Shown: positions 18,230 to 27,041 of the stretch, piece by piece
How positions within the stretch are numbered: the stretch's first letter is position 1
How the letters are laid out: the number at the start of each line of letters is the position of its first letter
NCBI GenBank assembly: GCA_944385095.1
Contig: CALWVS010000009.1
Location: 18,890-82,889, forward strand
Length of the DNA stretch: 64,000 bases
Reading direction: 5' to 3'
Source of the DNA: an uncultured Oscillospiraceae bacterium
Lineage (GTDB): Bacteria > Bacillota > Clostridia > Oscillospirales > Oscillospiraceae
Notes under the pieces: model-generated
The model's input: the letters and a program-made list of their open reading frames with translations, nothing else
Told to the model about the DNA's origin: nothing
Databases searched by the model: none
Translations under genes and position numbers: made by a program

Positions 18230-18848
18230 CACTGTTACATAGATGTTCCAACGCTGGGCGGTCTAAAATGGTAATACTGCGGTAGCCCAATGCAATCAAG
18301 CCCTGTTGTGCCAGTTCCTTTAAAGTACGGCTGACAGTGACACGGTTGGCAGAAATGGAGGCTGCCAGTTCCTCATGGGTGCAGTGGAAGGTGGGGTTTG
18401 CATTGGACAGCAGATGGGCTGCCAGCCGCCACCACACTGGGCGAAACGCCATACCGTCCAACTGGTCAGACAACAGACGCACCGTTCGGGACAGATATTT
18501 GAGCATGGCTAGGGCAAGTTCTGGATGTTTGCTCACCTCCTGTACCACCAGTTCCCGGTCAATGGGAACAATCTGGCAGGGCGTCAGAGCCACAGCAGAG
18601 GACACACGGGGCAATTCATCAAAAAAAGAAGCCTCTCCAAACAGGCTGCCAGCCCGATAGATATGTAACACACGTTCACTGCCATCTTCCGATTGAAAAT
18701 AACTTTTTACAATCCCCTCCTTAAGATAATAGAAACAGGTGGCCTGGGTATTTTGCAAATAGATAAGATAGCCAGCCGAACAGTTGACAGATACACGATG
18801 CTGGGCAAAAGGTCCCCAGATGTCTGGGGGTAAGTTCAGTCCATTCAA
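18210..18848 (-). CDS. Crp/Fnr-family transcriptional regulator
   Basis: A 212-residue regulator with an N-terminal cyclic-nucleotide-binding-like beta barrel (VLHIYRAGSLFGEASFFDELPR) and a C-terminal winged HTH (THEELAASISANRVTVSRTLKEL). The N-terminus lacks an Fnr-style cysteine cluster. The frame opens with ATG at 18881, but AAAGGAGG lies inside that extension, 6 bases before TTG 18848, so TTG is the likely start. It is divergent from leuC, with a TGTAG-N6-CTACA palindrome in between, so control of leucine synthesis and of itself is inferred. The ligand is unknown. Confidence 0.87.
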   Translation of the reverse strand: MNGLNLPPDIWGPFAQHRVSVNCSAGYLIYLQNTQATCFYYLKEGIVKSYFQSEDGSERVLHIYRAGSLFGEASFFDELPRVSSAVALTPCQIVPIDRELVVQEVSKHPELALAMLKYLSRTVRLLSDQLDGMAFRPVWWRLAAHLLSNANPTFHCTHEELAASISANRVTVSRTLKELAQQGLIALGYRSITILDRPALEHLCNSEKRWKD

Positions 18849-18871
18849 AACAAAACCTCCTTTGGAAATAA

Positions 18872-18901
18872 ATTGTAGCATAGACTACATTCTTTTGACA
18901 A
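18872..18901 (-). promoter_or_regulatory. Promoter of the Crp-family regulator gene
   Basis: On the minus strand TTGTCA (18901-18896), an 18-base spacer and TACAAT (18877-18872) with an upstream TG form an extended -10 promoter. The -10 overlaps the palindrome at 18874-18889, consistent with autorepression. Confidence 0.6.
18874..18889. promoter_or_regulatory. Putative Crp-family operator
   Basis: TGTAG-N6-CTACA has the same geometry as the TGTGA-N6-TCACA site of Crp proteins. Its centre (18881.5) is 41.5 bases upstream of the leuC start point expected near 18923, the class II activator position. Confidence 0.6.
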
Positions 18902-18907
18902 GGGGGG

Positions 18908-18916
18908 TGCTATACT
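18908..18916 (+). promoter_or_regulatory. Extended -10 element of the leuC promoter
   Basis: TG-C-TATACT (18908-18916) is a good extended -10. No -35 lies 16-18 bases upstream; the TTGACA at 18895-18900 is too close (10 bases). This is what an activator-dependent promoter would look like. Confidence 0.55.
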
Positions 18917-18953
18917 GACATGCAGAAACAACAAACCTGAGGAGGTTTTTTCA

Positions 18954-20216
18954 ATGGGAATGACAATGTCACAGAAAATACTGGCAAAACATGCCGGATT
19001 AGAGCAAGTTCAGGTGGGACAGCTCATCGAGGCCAAAGTGGATATGGTGCTGGGCAATGACATCACCACACCAGTTGCCATTACAGAGTTTGAAAAGGCT
19101 GGTTTTACAAAGGTGTTTGACAAAGACAAAATCGCCATTGTACTGGACCACTACACCCCATGTAAGGACATCAAATCTGCCCAACTCTGTCTGAAAGCCA
19201 GAAATTTTGCCCATCAGCACAACATTACCAACTTCTTTGATGTGGGTCAGATGGGTGTGGAACATGCCCTTCTTCCAGAAAAAGGACTGTGCGCCCCTGG
19301 TGAAATCATTGTGGGAGCGGATTCCCACACCTGTACCTATGGTGCATTGGGAGCCTTTTCCACCGGCATTGGTTCCACCGATATGGCAGCAGCCATGGCA
19401 ACAGGTGTTTTGTGGTTCAAAGTGCCGGCAGCCATCCGAGTGGAGTTAAAAGGCAAGTTACAGCCCATGGTCAGCGGAAAAGATGTGATTCTCCATCTCA
19501 TTGGAACCATTGGGGTAGACGGTGCTCTCTATCAGTCTCTGGAGTTTACAGGGGAGGGAGTTGCCTCTCTGACCATGGATGACCGCTTTACCATTGCCAA
19601 CATGGCCATTGAGGCAGGCGGTAAAAACGGTATTTTCCCAGTGGATGAAAAGACAATGGAGTACATCAACGGGAGAGTGAACCGCCCCTGTGAGGCGTTC
19701 ACTGCCGACGATGATGCAGAATATGTGCAGACAGTGGTCATTGACCTTGACAAGCTGGAGCCTACCGTTGCCATGCCACATCTGCCAGAAAACACTAAGG
19801 TAGTCAGTGAAGTGGCAGGGATGCCCATTCAGCAGGTGGTCATTGGCTCCTGTACCAACGGGCGGATTGGAGATTTGCGCATTGCAGCACAGGTGATGAA
19901 AGGCAAGCAGGTTGCCCCCAATGTGCGTTGCATTGTGATTCCAGCCACACAGGAGATTGTATTGCAGGCAATGAAAGAGGGGTTAATGGAAATTTTCATT
20001 CAGGCAGGTGCAGCAGTATCCACCCCCACCTGTGGTCCCTGTCTGGGTGGTCATATGGGTGTTATGGCAGAGGGAGAGAGAACCGTCTCCACGACCAACC
20101 GCAATTTTGTGGGACGGATGGGGCACACCAGTTCTGAGGTCATTCTGGCAAGTCCTGCGGTGGCTGCGGCTTCTGCCATTGCCGGTGTCATCGCCGACCC
20201 CCGCCTACTTTCTTGA
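18954..20216 (+). CDS. leuC: 3-isopropylmalate dehydratase, large subunit
   Basis: Aconitase-type large subunit that, with LeuD, isomerises 2-isopropylmalate to 3-isopropylmalate in leucine synthesis. At 420 residues it is the shorter LeuC/HacA-like form found in clostridia and archaea. The [4Fe-4S] ligands are Cys300 ([10 protein letters not shown]) and Cys360/Cys363 (TCGPCLGG). HTCTYG and GIGSTD segments also fit. GGAGG lies 8 bases before the ATG. The last codons and the TGA stop lie within the first unit of the downstream repeat array, so the final residues (RLLS) are probably repeat-derived. Confidence 0.96.
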   Translation: MGMTMSQKILAKHAGLEQVQVGQLIEAKVDMVLGNDITTPVAITEFEKAGFTKVFDKDKIAIVLDHYTPCKDIKSAQLCLKARNFAHQHNITNFFDVGQMGVEHALLPEKGLCAPGEIIVGADSHTCTYGALGAFSTGIGSTDMAAAMATGVLWFKVPAAIRVELKGKLQPMVSGKDVILHLIGTIGVDGALYQSLEFTGEGVASLTMDDRFTIANMAIEAGGKNGIFPVDEKTMEYINGRVNRPCEAFTADDDAEYVQTVVIDLDKLEPTVAMPHLPENTKVVSEVAGMPIQQVVIGSCTNGRIGDLRIAAQVMKGKQVAPNVRCIVIPATQEIVLQAMKEGLMEIFIQAGAAVSTPTCGPCLGGHMGVMAEGERTVSTTNRNFVGRMGHTSSEVILASPAVAAASAIAGVIADPRLLS

Positions 20217-20850
20217 AAGAAAGTAGGCAAAGAACTTCAAGAGGCTCTTTGAAGGAGATTATTTTGGGCATGTAAGAGACAGCAAATTTTCTTCTGCATG
20301 CTTAAAAGAAAGTTTTATAAGGCTTTTTGAAGGGGATTATATTGGACATGTAAGTGCCAGCGAATTCAGAACGTCATCCTCTGTTTTCTTGAAAGAAAGT
20401 AGGCAAAGAACTTTCGAGAGGCTCTTTGAAGGAGATTGTTTTAGATTTGTGAATGTCAGCAGTTTTAGGACACTATTTTTTGTTTTCTTGAAAGAAAGTA
20501 GGCAAAGAACTTTGAGAGGCTCTTTGAAGGAGATTGTTTTAGATTTGTGAATGTCAGCAGTTTTAGGACACTATTTTTTGTTTTCTTGAAAGAAAGCAGG
20601 CAAAGAACTTTCGAGAGGTTTTTTGAAGTGCATTGTTTTAGAGATGTGAGTGCAAGTAAATTTAGAACGCTATCTCCTATTTTCTGAACAGAAAGCAGGC
20701 AAAGAACTTTCAAGAGGCTCTTTCAAGGACATTGTTTTGGACATGCAAGTGTTAGCAAATTTTCTTCTGCATTTTTAAAAGAACGTTTTTAAGAGGCTCT
20801 TTCAAGGACATTGTTTTGGACATAGGAAAGCCAGTAAACAAAAAACAGCA
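20204..20850 (+). repeat. Array of about seven ~98-bp repeats between leuC and leuD
   Basis: Units begin near 20209, 20299, 20385, 20484, 20582, 20681 and 20770; three consecutive spacings are 98-99 bases. The core is TTTCTTGAAAGAAAGTAGGC followed by AAAGAACTT, then a GAGGCTCTTTGAAGGA segment. Units 3 and 4 are nearly identical; the outer ones are diverged or shortened. The first unit forms the perfect dyad CCTACTTTCTT/AAGAAAGTAGG, whose first arm contains the end of leuC. The only frames inside are repeat translations, so no gene is annotated. Confidence 0.93.
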
Positions 20851-20879
20851 CAGATTCATGAGAAAGGATTGGTATCTCC

Positions 20880-21365
20880 ATGAAAGTATATAAATATGGT
20901 GCCAATGTAGACACCGATGTGATTATTCCAGCCCGTCACCTCAATGACCCATCACCAGCGGCTCTTGCTTCCCACTGTATGGAAGACATTGATGCAGAGT
21001 TCGCCTCTACTGTGGAGGAAGGGGACATCATTGTAGCAGGTCCCAACTTTGGTTGTGGTTCCAGCCGGGAACATGCCCCTCTTGCCATCAAATCCTGTGG
21101 GGTAAAGTGTGTGATTGCCCCCTCTTTTGCCCGTATTTTCTACCGCAACTCCATTAACATTGGGTTCCCCATTGTGGAGTGTGCTCAGGCGGCTGAGGAA
21201 ATTCAGGCTGGCGATCAGGTGGATGTGGATTTTTCCACGGGTATTATCACCAATCAGACCACAGGAAAAACCTATCAGGCAGCCCCATTCCCTGCCTTTA
21301 TTGAGGGGATTATCCAGAGCGGCGGTTTGCTCAATTCCTTAAAGGAGCGGGGGTTAGGACAATGA
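20880..21365 (+). CDS. leuD: 3-isopropylmalate dehydratase, small subunit
   Basis: The swivel-domain subunit of isopropylmalate isomerase, 161 residues, matching the short LeuD that partners short LeuC. Conserved segments are [15 protein letters not shown] at the N-terminus, the substrate-recognition loop and [14 protein letters not shown] in the middle. GAGAAAGGATTGG lies before the ATG. It should form a heterodimer with LeuC, but the two genes are separated by 660 bases of repeats, so their relative expression may depend on read-through. The stop overlaps leuB (ATGA). Confidence 0.96.
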   Translation: MKVYKYGANVDTDVIIPARHLNDPSPAALASHCMEDIDAEFASTVEEGDIIVAGPNFGCGSSREHAPLAIKSCGVKCVIAPSFARIFYRNSINIGFPIVECAQAAEEIQAGDQVDVDFSTGIITNQTTGKTYQAAPFPAFIEGIIQSGGLLNSLKERGLGQ

Positions 21366-22441
21366 ACTATAAAATTGCATTGATTCCCGGGGATGGGATT
21401 GGTCCAGAGGTAGTGCAGGAGGCAGTACAGGTGTTGGAAGCCATTGGGGAAAAATATGGGCATTCCTTCACCTTTGAGCGTGTTTTGATGGGTGGTTGTG
21501 CCATTGATGCAGTGGGGAAATCCTATCCAGATGGCACAGCAGAGAAATGCAAAGCATGTGATGCAGTGCTCCTTGGTGCGGTGGGTGGTCCCAAGTGGGG
21601 ACACGCCACAGAGCCAGAGAAGCGACCAGAGACTGCATTGCTGTCCATCCGCAGAGATTTGGGGCTGTATGCCAACCTGCGCCCCGCTGCCCTGCGCCCT
21701 GCTTTGGCAGATGCCTGCCCACTGAAGCCGGAAGTGGTACCCAATGGCATTGACCTAATGATGGTCCGTGAGTTGACAGGCGGCATTTACTTTGGAAAAC
21801 GGGAGCGTTACCAGACGGAGGACAGGGGAGAGGAAGCAGCCGACCGCATGGCTTATTCTGAGCAGGAGATTGAGCGCATTGGTCGCCGTGCTTTTGAACT
21901 GGCTCGTCTGCGCCGTGGAAAGGTGTCCAGTGTAGACAAAGCCAATGTGTTGGAGACTTCCCGCCTCTGGCGCAGTGTGATGCATCGGCTGGCACAGGAA
22001 TACAGTGATGTAGCATATGAAGATGTGCTGGTGGACAATGCAGCCATGCAGCTGGTGAAAGACCCTGGGCAGTTTGATGTGGTTGTGACAGAAAATATGT
22101 TTGGAGACATTCTCTCCGACGAGGCTTCCATGATTACCGGCTCCATTGGGCTTTTGCCCTCTGCCTCCATTGGAGATACTGCCCCTGGGCTGTATGAGCC
22201 AATCCATGGGTCTGCCCCTGACATTGCAGGCAAAGACTTGGCAAACCCAATTGCCACCATCCTGTCTGTTGCCATGATGCTGCGCTACTCCTTCCAGCTT
22301 CCAAACGAAGCAACTGCCATTGAACAGGCAGTGGATGCAGTTCTGGCTGAAGGATGGAGAACCGCAGACATTGCAGAAACTGGAGTAACACCCATTGGCA
22401 CAAAAGAGATGGGCAGACGGATTCGGGAGAAGCTGGTCTGA
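21362..22441 (+). CDS. leuB: 3-isopropylmalate dehydrogenase
   Basis: NAD-dependent oxidative decarboxylase that makes 2-oxoisocaproate in leucine synthesis. The 359-residue protein starts with [14 protein letters not shown] and has the substrate loop [10 protein letters not shown], the metal-binding region [14 protein letters not shown] and the GSAPDIAGK motif near the end. It begins inside the leuD stop. leuA is not in this window. A rho-independent terminator closes the leucine cluster just downstream. Confidence 0.97.
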   Translation: MNYKIALIPGDGIGPEVVQEAVQVLEAIGEKYGHSFTFERVLMGGCAIDAVGKSYPDGTAEKCKACDAVLLGAVGGPKWGHATEPEKRPETALLSIRRDLGLYANLRPAALRPALADACPLKPEVVPNGIDLMMVRELTGGIYFGKRERYQTEDRGEEAADRMAYSEQEIERIGRRAFELARLRRGKVSSVDKANVLETSRLWRSVMHRLAQEYSDVAYEDVLVDNAAMQLVKDPGQFDVVVTENMFGDILSDEASMITGSIGLLPSASIGDTAPGLYEPIHGSAPDIAGKDLANPIATILSVAMMLRYSFQLPNEATAIEQAVDAVLAEGWRTADIAETGVTPIGTKEMGRRIREKLV

Positions 22442-22455
22442 ATCTGTTTTGATGG

Positions 22456-22494
22456 AAACGACATCCAATCTTTTTGGGATTGGGTGTCGTTTTG
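22456..22494 (+). terminator. Terminator after leuB
   Basis: A 15-bp stem with one G-T pair (AAACGACATCCAATC at 22456-22470 with 22478-22492), a short T/G loop and a following T-rich stretch. Confidence 0.9.
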
Positions 22495-22729
22495 CATTTA
22501 TTACAAAAATAAAATTCAAATGCTATAAATTTTTACACATAGGGACTTGCAATTCTGCAAGTGAGAGACTATAATAATGGCATATTTTGGACTTGTTTTG
22601 AGAAGGAGAAAGTGGATTCCTTGAGATTTCCACCCAAAACCTTCAAAGTGCAGAGTTTGCTGCATTGTGAGCAGGATTTTGTAGGATTGTGGTGGCATTC
22701 CTGCAAAAATTGAACGGAGGACAGTTGTT
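22495..22729 (+). promoter_or_regulatory. Promoter, operator-like palindrome and leader of the aminotransferase gene
   Basis: TTGCAA (22547-22552), a 17-base spacer and TATAAT (22570-22575) form a sigma-A-type promoter. The palindrome ACTTGCA-ATTC-TGCAAGT (22545-22562) covers the -35, so a repressor is plausible. The leader of about 150 bases has a GTGGA/TCCAC hairpin but no recognised riboswitch or T-box core. Confidence 0.6.
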
Positions 22730-23929
22730 ATGAAAGAGTTATCCAGTATCGCATTAAACATTGAACCATCCAGCACCATGGCCATCGACTCCATGTTCAA
22801 GCAGATGAAAGCAGAAGGACATGATGTCATTGGATTTGGAGCTGGTGAGCCTGATTTTCCAACCCCTGACCATATTAAGCTGGCTGGTATTGATGCGATT
22901 GTCAACAACCACACCAAGTATACCCCTTCTACTGGTACCATTGAACTGCGCAAGGCAATTTGTGAGCGGTTAAAGGCAGATTGCGGTGTGGAGTACCACG
23001 CCAATGAAATTGCAGTGTCCAACGGTGCAAAGCCCTGTGTGTATGTGGCACTGCGTGCCCTTGTGAATCCCGGTGATGAGGTCATTCTTCCCGCTCCCTA
23101 CTGGGTCAGCTACATTGAGTTAATTCGTATGGCTGGCGGTGTGCCTGTGGTGGTAGAGGCAACTGAGCAGGAACATTTTAAAATTACCGCAGAAAAGCTG
23201 GCAGCTGCCATTACCCCAAAGACCAAGTGCATGATTCTCAACAACCCCTCCAACCCCACCGGTATGATGTACAGCCGTCAGGAGCTGGAAGCCCTCGCCC
23301 GTGTCTGTGTGGAAAAAGACATTTATGTCATTTCCGATGAGATTTACTACTGCCTCGCCTATGACAACGAGGAGTTTGTCAGCTTTGCTTCCATCAGCCC
23401 AGAGGCAAAAGAGCGCACTCTGCTGGTCAATGGTGTGTCCAAAGCCTATGCCATGACTGGCTGGCGTATTGGCTATGTGGCAGCCCCTGCCAACATTGCA
23501 AAAATCATTGGCAACTATCTGGGTCACTGCACCGGTTCCCCCAGCGCCATTTCTCAGCAGGCTTCCTTGATGGCTTTGACTGCCTCTCAGGAGACTGTGG
23601 AGAAAATGCGTGAGGCATTTGAGGAGCGGCGCAACTACATGGTGGAGCGCATGAATAAAATTCCTGGTGTCAGCTGCATTAAGCCAGAAGGTGCCTTCTA
23701 TGTGATGATGAACATTGAAAAGCTGTTTGGCAAAGAATTGTTTGGGCATGTGATTCAGGATGCAGATGATTTTGGGCATCTGTTCCTGAAGCATGGCAAA
23801 GTGGCAGTGGTGCCCGGTACCGGATTTGGTGCTCCTGGATTTATCCGCTGGTCCTATGCCACTTCTATGGAGAACATCAAAGCAGGTCTGGACCGTCTGG
23901 AGAAGTTCTTGGCTGGTGTAGATGTGTAA
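22730..23929 (+). CDS. Aspartate/aromatic-type aminotransferase (class I/II)
   Basis: A 399-residue PLP enzyme of fold type I. The pyridoxal lysine is Lys238 in NGVSKAYAMTGWRIGY. Other landmarks are FGAGEPDFPTP near the N-terminus, NNPSNPTGMMYS before the active site and FIRWSYATS with the carboxylate-binding Arg near the C-terminus. The pattern fits the AspB-like subgroup that uses aspartate and 2-oxoglutarate; exact specificity cannot be read from sequence. CGGAGGAC precedes the ATG. It is monocistronic, with its own promoter and terminator. Confidence 0.92.
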   Translation: MKELSSIALNIEPSSTMAIDSMFKQMKAEGHDVIGFGAGEPDFPTPDHIKLAGIDAIVNNHTKYTPSTGTIELRKAICERLKADCGVEYHANEIAVSNGAKPCVYVALRALVNPGDEVILPAPYWVSYIELIRMAGGVPVVVEATEQEHFKITAEKLAAAITPKTKCMILNNPSNPTGMMYSRQELEALARVCVEKDIYVISDEIYYCLAYDNEEFVSFASISPEAKERTLLVNGVSKAYAMTGWRIGYVAAPANIAKIIGNYLGHCTGSPSAISQQASLMALTASQETVEKMREAFEERRNYMVERMNKIPGVSCIKPEGAFYVMMNIEKLFGKELFGHVIQDADDFGHLFLKHGKVAVVPGTGFGAPGFIRWSYATSMENIKAGLDRLEKFLAGVDV

Positions 23930-23943
23930 GTGATATGATACAA

Positions 23944-23973
23944 GGAGAGACTGGAGTTCCAGTCTCTCTTTTT
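23944..23973 (+). terminator. Terminator after the aminotransferase gene
   Basis: GAGAGACTGGA (23945-23955) pairs with TCCAGTCTCTC (23958-23968) and is followed by a run of T residues. Confidence 0.92.
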
Positions 23974-24140
23974 TACTGGAATTTGGCAGGGGTAAGGAAT
24001 AAATTGGGAACAATCGGTATATAAAAATTGTGAAAGTTTTGATAAACTATGGTAAAGGAGAGAAAAATAAGATATAATGAACCAGTGAGTAACCAGAACA
24101 GAGGAGTTCTGGAAAACTAGATAGAAAAGGACGATGTATT

Positions 24141-25577
24141 ATGCCAACCAATACCTATGAAAGCCCCCTTTCCTCTCGCTATGCCAGCGATGAGATGTTA
24201 TACCTGTTTTCAGCAGATAAGAAATTCTCTACCTGGCGGAAACTGTGGGTGGCTTTGGCCCGTGCAGAGATGGAACTGGGGTTGCCTGTGACACAGGAGC
24301 AGGTATCTGAGCTGGAAGCCCATCTGACGGATATTGATTATGAGGTGGCTGCAAACTGGGAAAAGAAACTGCGCCACGATGTGATGGCACATGTCCACAC
24401 CTATGGAGAGCTGTGCCCCAAGGCAATGCCCATCATCCATCTGGGAGCCACCAGTTGCTATGTTGGAGATAATACCGATGTGATTTTGATGCGGGAAGGG
24501 CTGGAACTGGTGCGCAATAAGCTGGTGCAGGTGATTGCCCGTCTGGCTGAATTTGCAAAGGAATACAAGGCACTGCCCACTTTGGGATTCACCCATTTTC
24601 AGGCTGCCCAGTTGGTGACCGTGGGCAAGCGTGCAACCCTGTGGATGAATGAACTGCTGATGGACTTGCAGGAGGTAGAATACCGGATTTCTACCCTGAA
24701 ACTGCTGGGTTCCAAAGGGACAACCGGCACACAGGCCTCTTTCTTAGAGCTGTTTGAGGGCGACCATGAGAAAGTGAAGGCTCTCGAGGAGAAGATTGCA
24801 AAGGAAATGGGATTTGATGCAGTGGTGCCTGTCAGCGGTCAGACCTATTCCCGTAAAATGGACTACAATGTAGTGTCTACCCTGTCTGGCATTGCCCAGT
24901 CTGCCAGCAAGTTTGCAACCGACTTGCGCCTGTTGTGCCACCTGAAGGAAGTGGAGGAGCCATTTGAGAAAAACCAGATTGGTTCTTCTGCTATGCCCTA
25001 TAAGCGCAACCCCATGCGCTGTGAGCGTATCTGTTCCCTTGCCCGCTATGTGATTGTGGATGTGGGCAACCCTGCCATGACCACAGCTACCCAGTGGTTT
25101 GAGCGTACACTGGACGATTCTGCCAACAAGCGTCTGTCTGTACCAGAGGCATTCCTGGCAGTAGATGCCATTTTGAACATTTACCTCAATGTGGCTTCTG
25201 GTCTGGTGGTGCACCCCAAAGTCATTGAGCGGCATGTGCTGGAGGAACTGCCCTTCATGGCAAGTGAAAATATTATGATGGATGCAGTGAAGCGTGGCGG
25301 AAACCGTCAGGAACTGCATGAGAGAATCCGTGTTCTCTCTCAGGAAGCTGGCAGAAATGTGAAGGATTTGGGGCTTTCCAACAACCTCATTGACCTGATT
25401 GCTGCCGACCCTGCCTTTGGTATGAGCAAAGAGGAACTGACTGCCCATTTGGAGCCATCCCGTTACATTGGACGCTGCCCAGAACAGGTAGAGGAGTTCA
25501 TTGCCAACGAGGTGGAGCCTGTACTGAAACAGTATGCAGCAGCCCTGTCCGGCAAGGAGACTGAGTTGAAGGTATAA
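24141..25577 (+). CDS. purB: Adenylosuccinate lyase
   Basis: Catalyses two fumarate-releasing steps of purine synthesis (SAICAR to AICAR and adenylosuccinate to AMP). The 478-residue protein belongs to the fumarase/aspartase superfamily. The signature loop is GSSAMPYKRNPMR (from residue 281), with the catalytic Ser. HLGATSCYVGDNTD, near residue 100, is the first conserved block and GTTGTQASF is in the second. The ATG follows AAAAGGACG. A TATAAT sits at 24073-24078, but no convincing -35 goes with it. No other purine genes are adjacent. Confidence 0.96.
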   Translation: MPTNTYESPLSSRYASDEMLYLFSADKKFSTWRKLWVALARAEMELGLPVTQEQVSELEAHLTDIDYEVAANWEKKLRHDVMAHVHTYGELCPKAMPIIHLGATSCYVGDNTDVILMREGLELVRNKLVQVIARLAEFAKEYKALPTLGFTHFQAAQLVTVGKRATLWMNELLMDLQEVEYRISTLKLLGSKGTTGTQASFLELFEGDHEKVKALEEKIAKEMGFDAVVPVSGQTYSRKMDYNVVSTLSGIAQSASKFATDLRLLCHLKEVEEPFEKNQIGSSAMPYKRNPMRCERICSLARYVIVDVGNPAMTTATQWFERTLDDSANKRLSVPEAFLAVDAILNIYLNVASGLVVHPKVIERHVLEELPFMASENIMMDAVKRGGNRQELHERIRVLSQEAGRNVKDLGLSNNLIDLIAADPAFGMSKEELTAHLEPSRYIGRCPEQVEEFIANEVEPVLKQYAAALSGKETELKV

Positions 25578-25600
25578 GAGCCAGAAAGGTGGAAGCCGTT

Positions 25601-26875
25601 GTGAACGAGCATAAGTACCGAGGCTATGTGGCTGCCGGTGTCACTGCCTTTGCAGTGATTGCCGCGTCCCTGTTCCTCTTTTTCACCATCTACCACTTTT
25701 CCAAAGTCTGTGCCATTTTTAGTACATTGGCTTTGATTTTGCGCCCCATTTTCTATGGTTTGGTTCTGGCGTTTCTGCTGCTGCCTGTCCACCGGTTTTT
25801 GTATCAGTTTTTAGCCGATGTTTTAATCGGGAATAAACAGGTGTCCAATAGAATAAAAGGGTTTGTGAATTTTGTGGCAATTCTGCTCAGTCTAATTTTG
25901 GCGTTTCTGGTGGTGTATATCCTGCTTGCTATGGTGCTGCCTCAGGTTTACTTGAGTATTGTGGGACTGGTGGAGGCATTCCCCGGCTATATCCGCAGTA
26001 TTCAAGGTGGAATCACCAAATTTTTGGAGGATAATCCAGAGTTACAGCAGGCACTGCTGCCCTACTATGGCTCTATGGCCATGTCGGCAGAGCAGTGGCT
26101 CAGTGGGATTGTACCTGATTTGGAGTCTGTAGAGGGAATTGTAGGCTGGATGAAGGCAGATATTTTGCCCCAGCTCACTGGGGTTGTCACCAGTGTGTCC
26201 AGTGGCGTGGTGGCTCTGTTGATGCTGCTGAAAGATTTGCTCATTGCCATTATTGTGTCTGTCTATGTGCTGGCGATGAAGGATGTCTTTGCAGCCCAGT
26301 CCAAGAAAATTGTCTACAGCTTCTGTCCCACAAAAATTGCGGATTTTCTGGTGGAGGAAACCAGAAGTGTCTATCGGATTTTAAGTGGATTCATCAACGG
26401 AAAACTGGTAGATTCCCTGATTATTGGGATTTTGGCACTGATTTGCTGTACTTTGTTTCGGTTTCCCTATCCAATGCTGTTGGCGGTCATCATCGGTGTG
26501 ACCAATGTCATTCCGTTCTTTGGCCCCTTTATTGGGGCAATCCCCTGTGCCCTGTTGATTTTGCTGGTCAGCCCTCTGCAATGCCTATATTTTGTGGTTT
26601 TTATTTTCATTTTACAGCAGTTTGATGGCAATATTTTGGGGCCCAAGATTTTGGGGGACTCCACCGGGCTTGCCTCGTTCTGGGTGCTGTTTTCCATCCT
26701 GTTGTTTGGCGGGCTGTTTGGGTTTGCCGGCATGGTGCTGGGTGTGCCTGTGTTTGCCATGTTCTATAGTGTGGTCAGCCGTCTGGTGCGGTACGGTCTG
26801 CAAAAGCGCAATATGCCTTTGGAAACGAAGGACTATATGGGGAAAACGGAGCCGTTTGCCAAAAAAGAGGGCTGA
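25601..26875 (+). CDS. AI-2E family membrane permease
   Basis: A 424-residue polytopic membrane protein of the AI-2 exporter/PerM superfamily. It shows roughly eight hydrophobic segments: two at the N-terminus, one near 90-115, a long extracellular part with PGYIRS, then a cluster at about 205-390. The family block QFDGNILGPKILGDSTGL lies near residue 345. The transported substrate is not predictable. GTG 25601 follows AAAGGTGG at the right distance; an in-frame GTG at 25589 sits within that ribosome site. It starts 23 bases after purB and may be cotranscribed. Confidence 0.87.
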   Translation: MNEHKYRGYVAAGVTAFAVIAASLFLFFTIYHFSKVCAIFSTLALILRPIFYGLVLAFLLLPVHRFLYQFLADVLIGNKQVSNRIKGFVNFVAILLSLILAFLVVYILLAMVLPQVYLSIVGLVEAFPGYIRSIQGGITKFLEDNPELQQALLPYYGSMAMSAEQWLSGIVPDLESVEGIVGWMKADILPQLTGVVTSVSSGVVALLMLLKDLLIAIIVSVYVLAMKDVFAAQSKKIVYSFCPTKIADFLVEETRSVYRILSGFINGKLVDSLIIGILALICCTLFRFPYPMLLAVIIGVTNVIPFFGPFIGAIPCALLILLVSPLQCLYFVVFIFILQQFDGNILGPKILGDSTGLASFWVLFSILLFGGLFGFAGMVLGVPVFAMFYSVVSRLVRYGLQKRNMPLETKDYMGKTEPFAKKEG

Positions 26876-26980
26876 CGGTGGTAGGAGCCCGTGACACAAA
26901 TGAGCATGGACAGGGGGGTCCTGGAGGTGGTTTCTGTTGCCTTCAGGGCCCCTTCCATGTTCCCTATGGCAGAAAAGAGA

Positions 26981-27009
26981 TTGAAAAAGGGTGTATTTTA
27001 TGATACACT
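26981..27009 (+). promoter_or_regulatory. Promoter of the restriction-modification genes
   Basis: TTGAAA (26981-26986), a 17-base spacer and TACACT (27004-27009) preceded by TG, an extended -10. It lies about 30 bases before the methylase start. Confidence 0.65.
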
Positions 27010-27041
27010 GCCACTTGATACAGATTGAAGAGGTAAAAAGC

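Noticed and set aside
18895-18900. TTGACA as the -35 of leuC
   Set aside because: Only 10 bases before TATACT; too short a spacer for sigma-A. It is better explained as part of the opposite promoter.
20465-20713. 82-residue frame in the leuC-leuD array (minus strand)
   Set aside because: It is a translation of the tandem repeat itself, with no ribosome site and repeated near-identical segments.
20204-20850. CRISPR array
   Set aside because: Units of ~98 bp are repeated along their whole length, with no short direct repeats separating unique spacers, and no cas genes are present.
22577-22624. 15-codon leader peptide before the aminotransferase
   Set aside because: No ribosome site and no run of a regulatory amino acid.
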